Below are positions 7,010 through 8,699 of a DNA stretch of 8,699 bases, piece by piece; the first letter of the stretch is position 1, and the number at the start of each line of letters is the position of its first letter. The position numbers and the translations under genes were made by a program. The stretch is from contig CAZAMT010000167.1 in the NCBI GenBank assembly GCA_964486145.1, positions 1-8,699 of the forward strand, given 5' to 3'. Below the pieces are notes generated by a model that worked only from the letters and a program-made list of their open reading frames with translations, had not been told where the DNA came from and did not search any database. Source of the DNA: CAZAMT01 sp964486145 (lineage in GTDB: Bacteria > Bacteroidota > Bacteroidia > Bacteroidales > JAAAOM01).

Positions 7010-8530
7010 TTAAGGTAATAACAAATGCTCATCAAATATTTCGGCCTCATAAACAAATAAATCGGCTGATTTCCAGCCGTCCCAGCCGATTTTAGCTTTG
7101 TCTCTGGCACAATGTCCAAGAAAATGCTCCAAATCCCATCCGGTTTCTGTGGCAACCTGAGGTAGAAACGTACCATGTTGTGAACCTTTTACCATATACA
7201 CGCCATGACGTCCAATTTTAATTTCGTTAATATTCTGGATTCGTTTCATGGGGGTGAGTACCGAAATTTCTATCGTGAGTTCGGGGATTTCGTCGGGTGT
7301 AACCGGTGGAAATCGATGATCCTGAAATGCTGATGCAACAGCCATTTCCTGCACAACTTTATATAAAGGATCAGCAGCCTGGAACCGACCGATACAACCT
7401 CTCAATTTATCATATTTATGCAAACTGACAAAAGCACCGGTTGCTGTTTTTAAAGCATCCGATAGTTTAGACTCTTCAAGAGCCGGAATTCTACCATTAA
7501 TTGCATGCGTTGAAATGGCATTACGTGCAATTTCCAGAAGTTTTTTTTTATCCTCCTCCGACAACGAAAAATCCTTTTCTGTTTTTGATAAATTATCCTT
7601 TTCAGTAATCACCAATGAATAATAACCTACAACACGGTCTTTACTACCAAAAGGTTGATCTCCAGAATTTCTGTAAAGAACTTTAGTGTATTCAATGTTT
7701 TTTTGACCCTCTGTTATATGCAGCAGTGAAAGAACGGATGTCCATCCACAAATGCTGGTTTGAAGGTTCTCAAAATCTTGCTTTTTGTTTTCTTTGATAG
7801 CCTTTAAGAACTCCCGTGGGTCGTTTTTGATAATTGCGTTTGCCGTATTTTCATCTGCCTGAACAGCATCCAGGTAAGAGGGGTAATGCGAAAAATCGGT
7901 ACTTATTACAAAAAGGTTTTTTTTATTAAAATAAGGCTTTAAGGCTTCTGCAATTTTTTCAATAGTTGATAGCTGCTGCGTTCCGATTATGATGGGAATA
8001 ATGGAAGGCACTGTTTTAAAATGGGATTGAATGAACGGTATTTGAACCTCAAGAGAATGCTCTTTATGATGAGCTTCAGGTTTATATGAAAAACAAGGGT
8101 ACTTATCAATCAATTCATTTGCCAATTCTACATTAACCTTTACTTTACCGAGAGGAGTTCGGTAATTTCCCACATTATAAATGGATGCTCCGTTAAAATA
8201 TGCATAATGACTACTGCCAAGAATGAAGATATTATCAAATATTTTATTTGCAGGCACCTGGTTAAAGCCATGGGCAGCCACTTCACCTGAAAACACGTAA
8301 CCGGCATGCGGAACGATGACGGCACGAACCGTACCTTCAACAGTGTGAGGTTCAACATTATTGAAATAATCGTTTAAACTGTTTCTTAGTTCATTTTCCG
8401 AAGATGGATAAAACCTTCCGGCAACTACAGGTTCTCTTGTGATCATACCACTGCTTTTTCCGTTTTGACTTATACAAGATTGTTCAGCTAATATTAAAAG
8501 TAAACTGCAAAAACATATGATTGATTTCAT
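7010..8530 (-). CDS. amrB-amrA: Memo (AmrB) - AMMECR1 (AmrA) fusion with lipoprotein-like leader
   Basis: A 506-residue fusion of two AmmeMemoRadiSam partners. Residues about 30-310 are a Memo domain, structurally related to class III (LigB-type) dioxygenases. The metal-site residues known from human MEMO1 (H49, H81, C244) have counterparts in VPHAGY (H75), GSSHYA (H108) and ICGW (C261); H215 in DFSHYP is also conserved, so metal binding is likely. Residues about 325-506 are an AMMECR1 domain with its signature LRGCIG (376-381), the block QDHRFPPVTPDEIPEL and a typical C-terminal WKSADLFVYEAEIF. The N-terminus (MKSIICFCSLLLILAEQSC) has a hydrophobic core and a Cys at 19, consistent with a lipoprotein signal, although Glu at -3 makes the lipobox poor. 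I start at ATG 8530 and not at the in-frame TTG 8551 because only the ATG gives a normal leader. It is the first gene of the - strand block. The biochemical role of either domain in bacteria is unresolved. Confidence 0.95.
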   Translation of the reverse strand: MKSIICFCSLLLILAEQSCISQNGKSSGMITREPVVAGRFYPSSENELRNSLNDYFNNVEPHTVEGTVRAVIVPHAGYVFSGEVAAHGFNQVPANKIFDNIFILGSSHYAYFNGASIYNVGNYRTPLGKVKVNVELANELIDKYPCFSYKPEAHHKEHSLEVQIPFIQSHFKTVPSIIPIIIGTQQLSTIEKIAEALKPYFNKKNLFVISTDFSHYPSYLDAVQADENTANAIIKNDPREFLKAIKENKKQDFENLQTSICGWTSVLSLLHITEGQKNIEYTKVLYRNSGDQPFGSKDRVVGYYSLVITEKDNLSKTEKDFSLSEEDKKKLLEIARNAISTHAINGRIPALEESKLSDALKTATGAFVSLHKYDKLRGCIGRFQAADPLYKVVQEMAVASAFQDHRFPPVTPDEIPELTIEISVLTPMKRIQNINEIKIGRHGVYMVKGSQHGTFLPQVATETGWDLEHFLGHCARDKAKIGWDGWKSADLFVYEAEIFDEHLLLP

Positions 8531-8699
8531 GTGTTTAAAAATTGTGATCAAACCTGAAATTTGGCACTCATTTCAATCATGGTCGTGCTTGCTCCGCTGA
8601 AGCTATGCGAAAGCGCAGTGTGCCTCTGTAATTATCTCAGACATGGTCTGTTTCATCCTTTTTACCGGTAACATTCTTATTTTTATAACATGAACCGAA
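8531..8699. other. Upstream region with a GC-richer tract and three short inverted repeats
   Basis: No supportable gene. Bases 8579-8650 are a little over half G+C, clearly above the surrounding DNA. Three perfect short inverted repeats fall within 64 bases: GCTT/AAGC (8587-8590 and 8600-8603), TGCG-AAAG-CGCA (8606-8617) and CAGAC-ATG-GTCTG (8638-8650). A 30-codon open frame runs on the + strand from ATG 8579 to TAA at 8669-8671, and the - strand is open for about 27 codons to a TGA near 8552. Neither looks like a protein I know. The tract lies upstream of the promoter candidate for the - strand operon and could be a regulatory region, a leader RNA or the remnant of another element. Confidence 0.35.
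8549..8556 (-). promoter_or_regulatory. Possible -7 promoter element for the - strand operon
   Basis: Read on the - strand, these bases are CAGGTTTG, one conserved base off the Bacteroidota TAnnTTTG element. A TTG lies 17 bases upstream on the same strand (in ATTGAAATG), close to where a -33 element is expected. The transcript would have a leader of only about 10-15 bases before ATG 8530. It is the best match I found between the start and the window edge, but a single imperfect hit in AT-rich DNA can arise by chance. Confidence 0.3.

Noticed and set aside
8531..8551. TTG at 8551 as the start of the Memo-AMMECR1 fusion
   Set aside because: It would add seven residues (MITIFKH) before a normal lipoprotein-like leader. 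The ATG at 8530 gives a conventional N-terminus.

Overview
The window looks like chromosomal DNA of a member of the Bacteroidota. It is AT-rich, its protein-coding starts lack clear Shine-Dalgarno sequences, and a TAnnTTTG-type -7 element precedes the first gene. Predicted lipoprotein and Tat-type leaders head several proteins. I see no rRNA, tRNA, CRISPR array or insertion sequence.

Layout. Positions 1-193 hold no gene I can support, apart from a promoter candidate. Two genes then run on the + strand: a cytosolic radical SAM enzyme of the AmmeMemoRadiSam type (194-1201) and a TrmJ-like SPOUT RNA methyltransferase (1228-1914). The rest, 8530 down to 1911, is one block on the - strand with gaps of 3-57 nt, so probably one operon. 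In transcription order it holds: a Memo-AMMECR1 fusion with a lipoprotein-like leader (8530-7010); a phosphotriesterase-family gene cut to its first 117 codons (6970-6617); an intact secreted phosphotriesterase-family hydrolase (6613-5609); a large membrane protein with a degenerate spermidine-synthase-like domain (5551-3086); and a second radical SAM enzyme of the same family, this one with a Tat-like leader (3056-1911). The two blocks meet tail to tail and share the four bases TTAA. The last ~170 bases (8531-8699) are the upstream region of the - strand block.

How the parts fit. AMMECR1, Memo and the radical SAM partner co-occur across prokaryotic genomes, and their joint function is still unresolved as far as I know. 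In the - strand block nearly every product appears to be exported or membrane-bound: a lipoprotein-like AmrB-AmrA fusion, a secreted hydrolase, a polytopic membrane protein and a leader-bearing AmrS. The + strand AmrS has no leader. The most interesting reading is an envelope-located version of the AmmeMemoRadiSam system, with its own hydrolase and membrane subunit, next to a cytosolic AmrS paralogue. The gene assignments are strong; the localisation and the joint function are inference.
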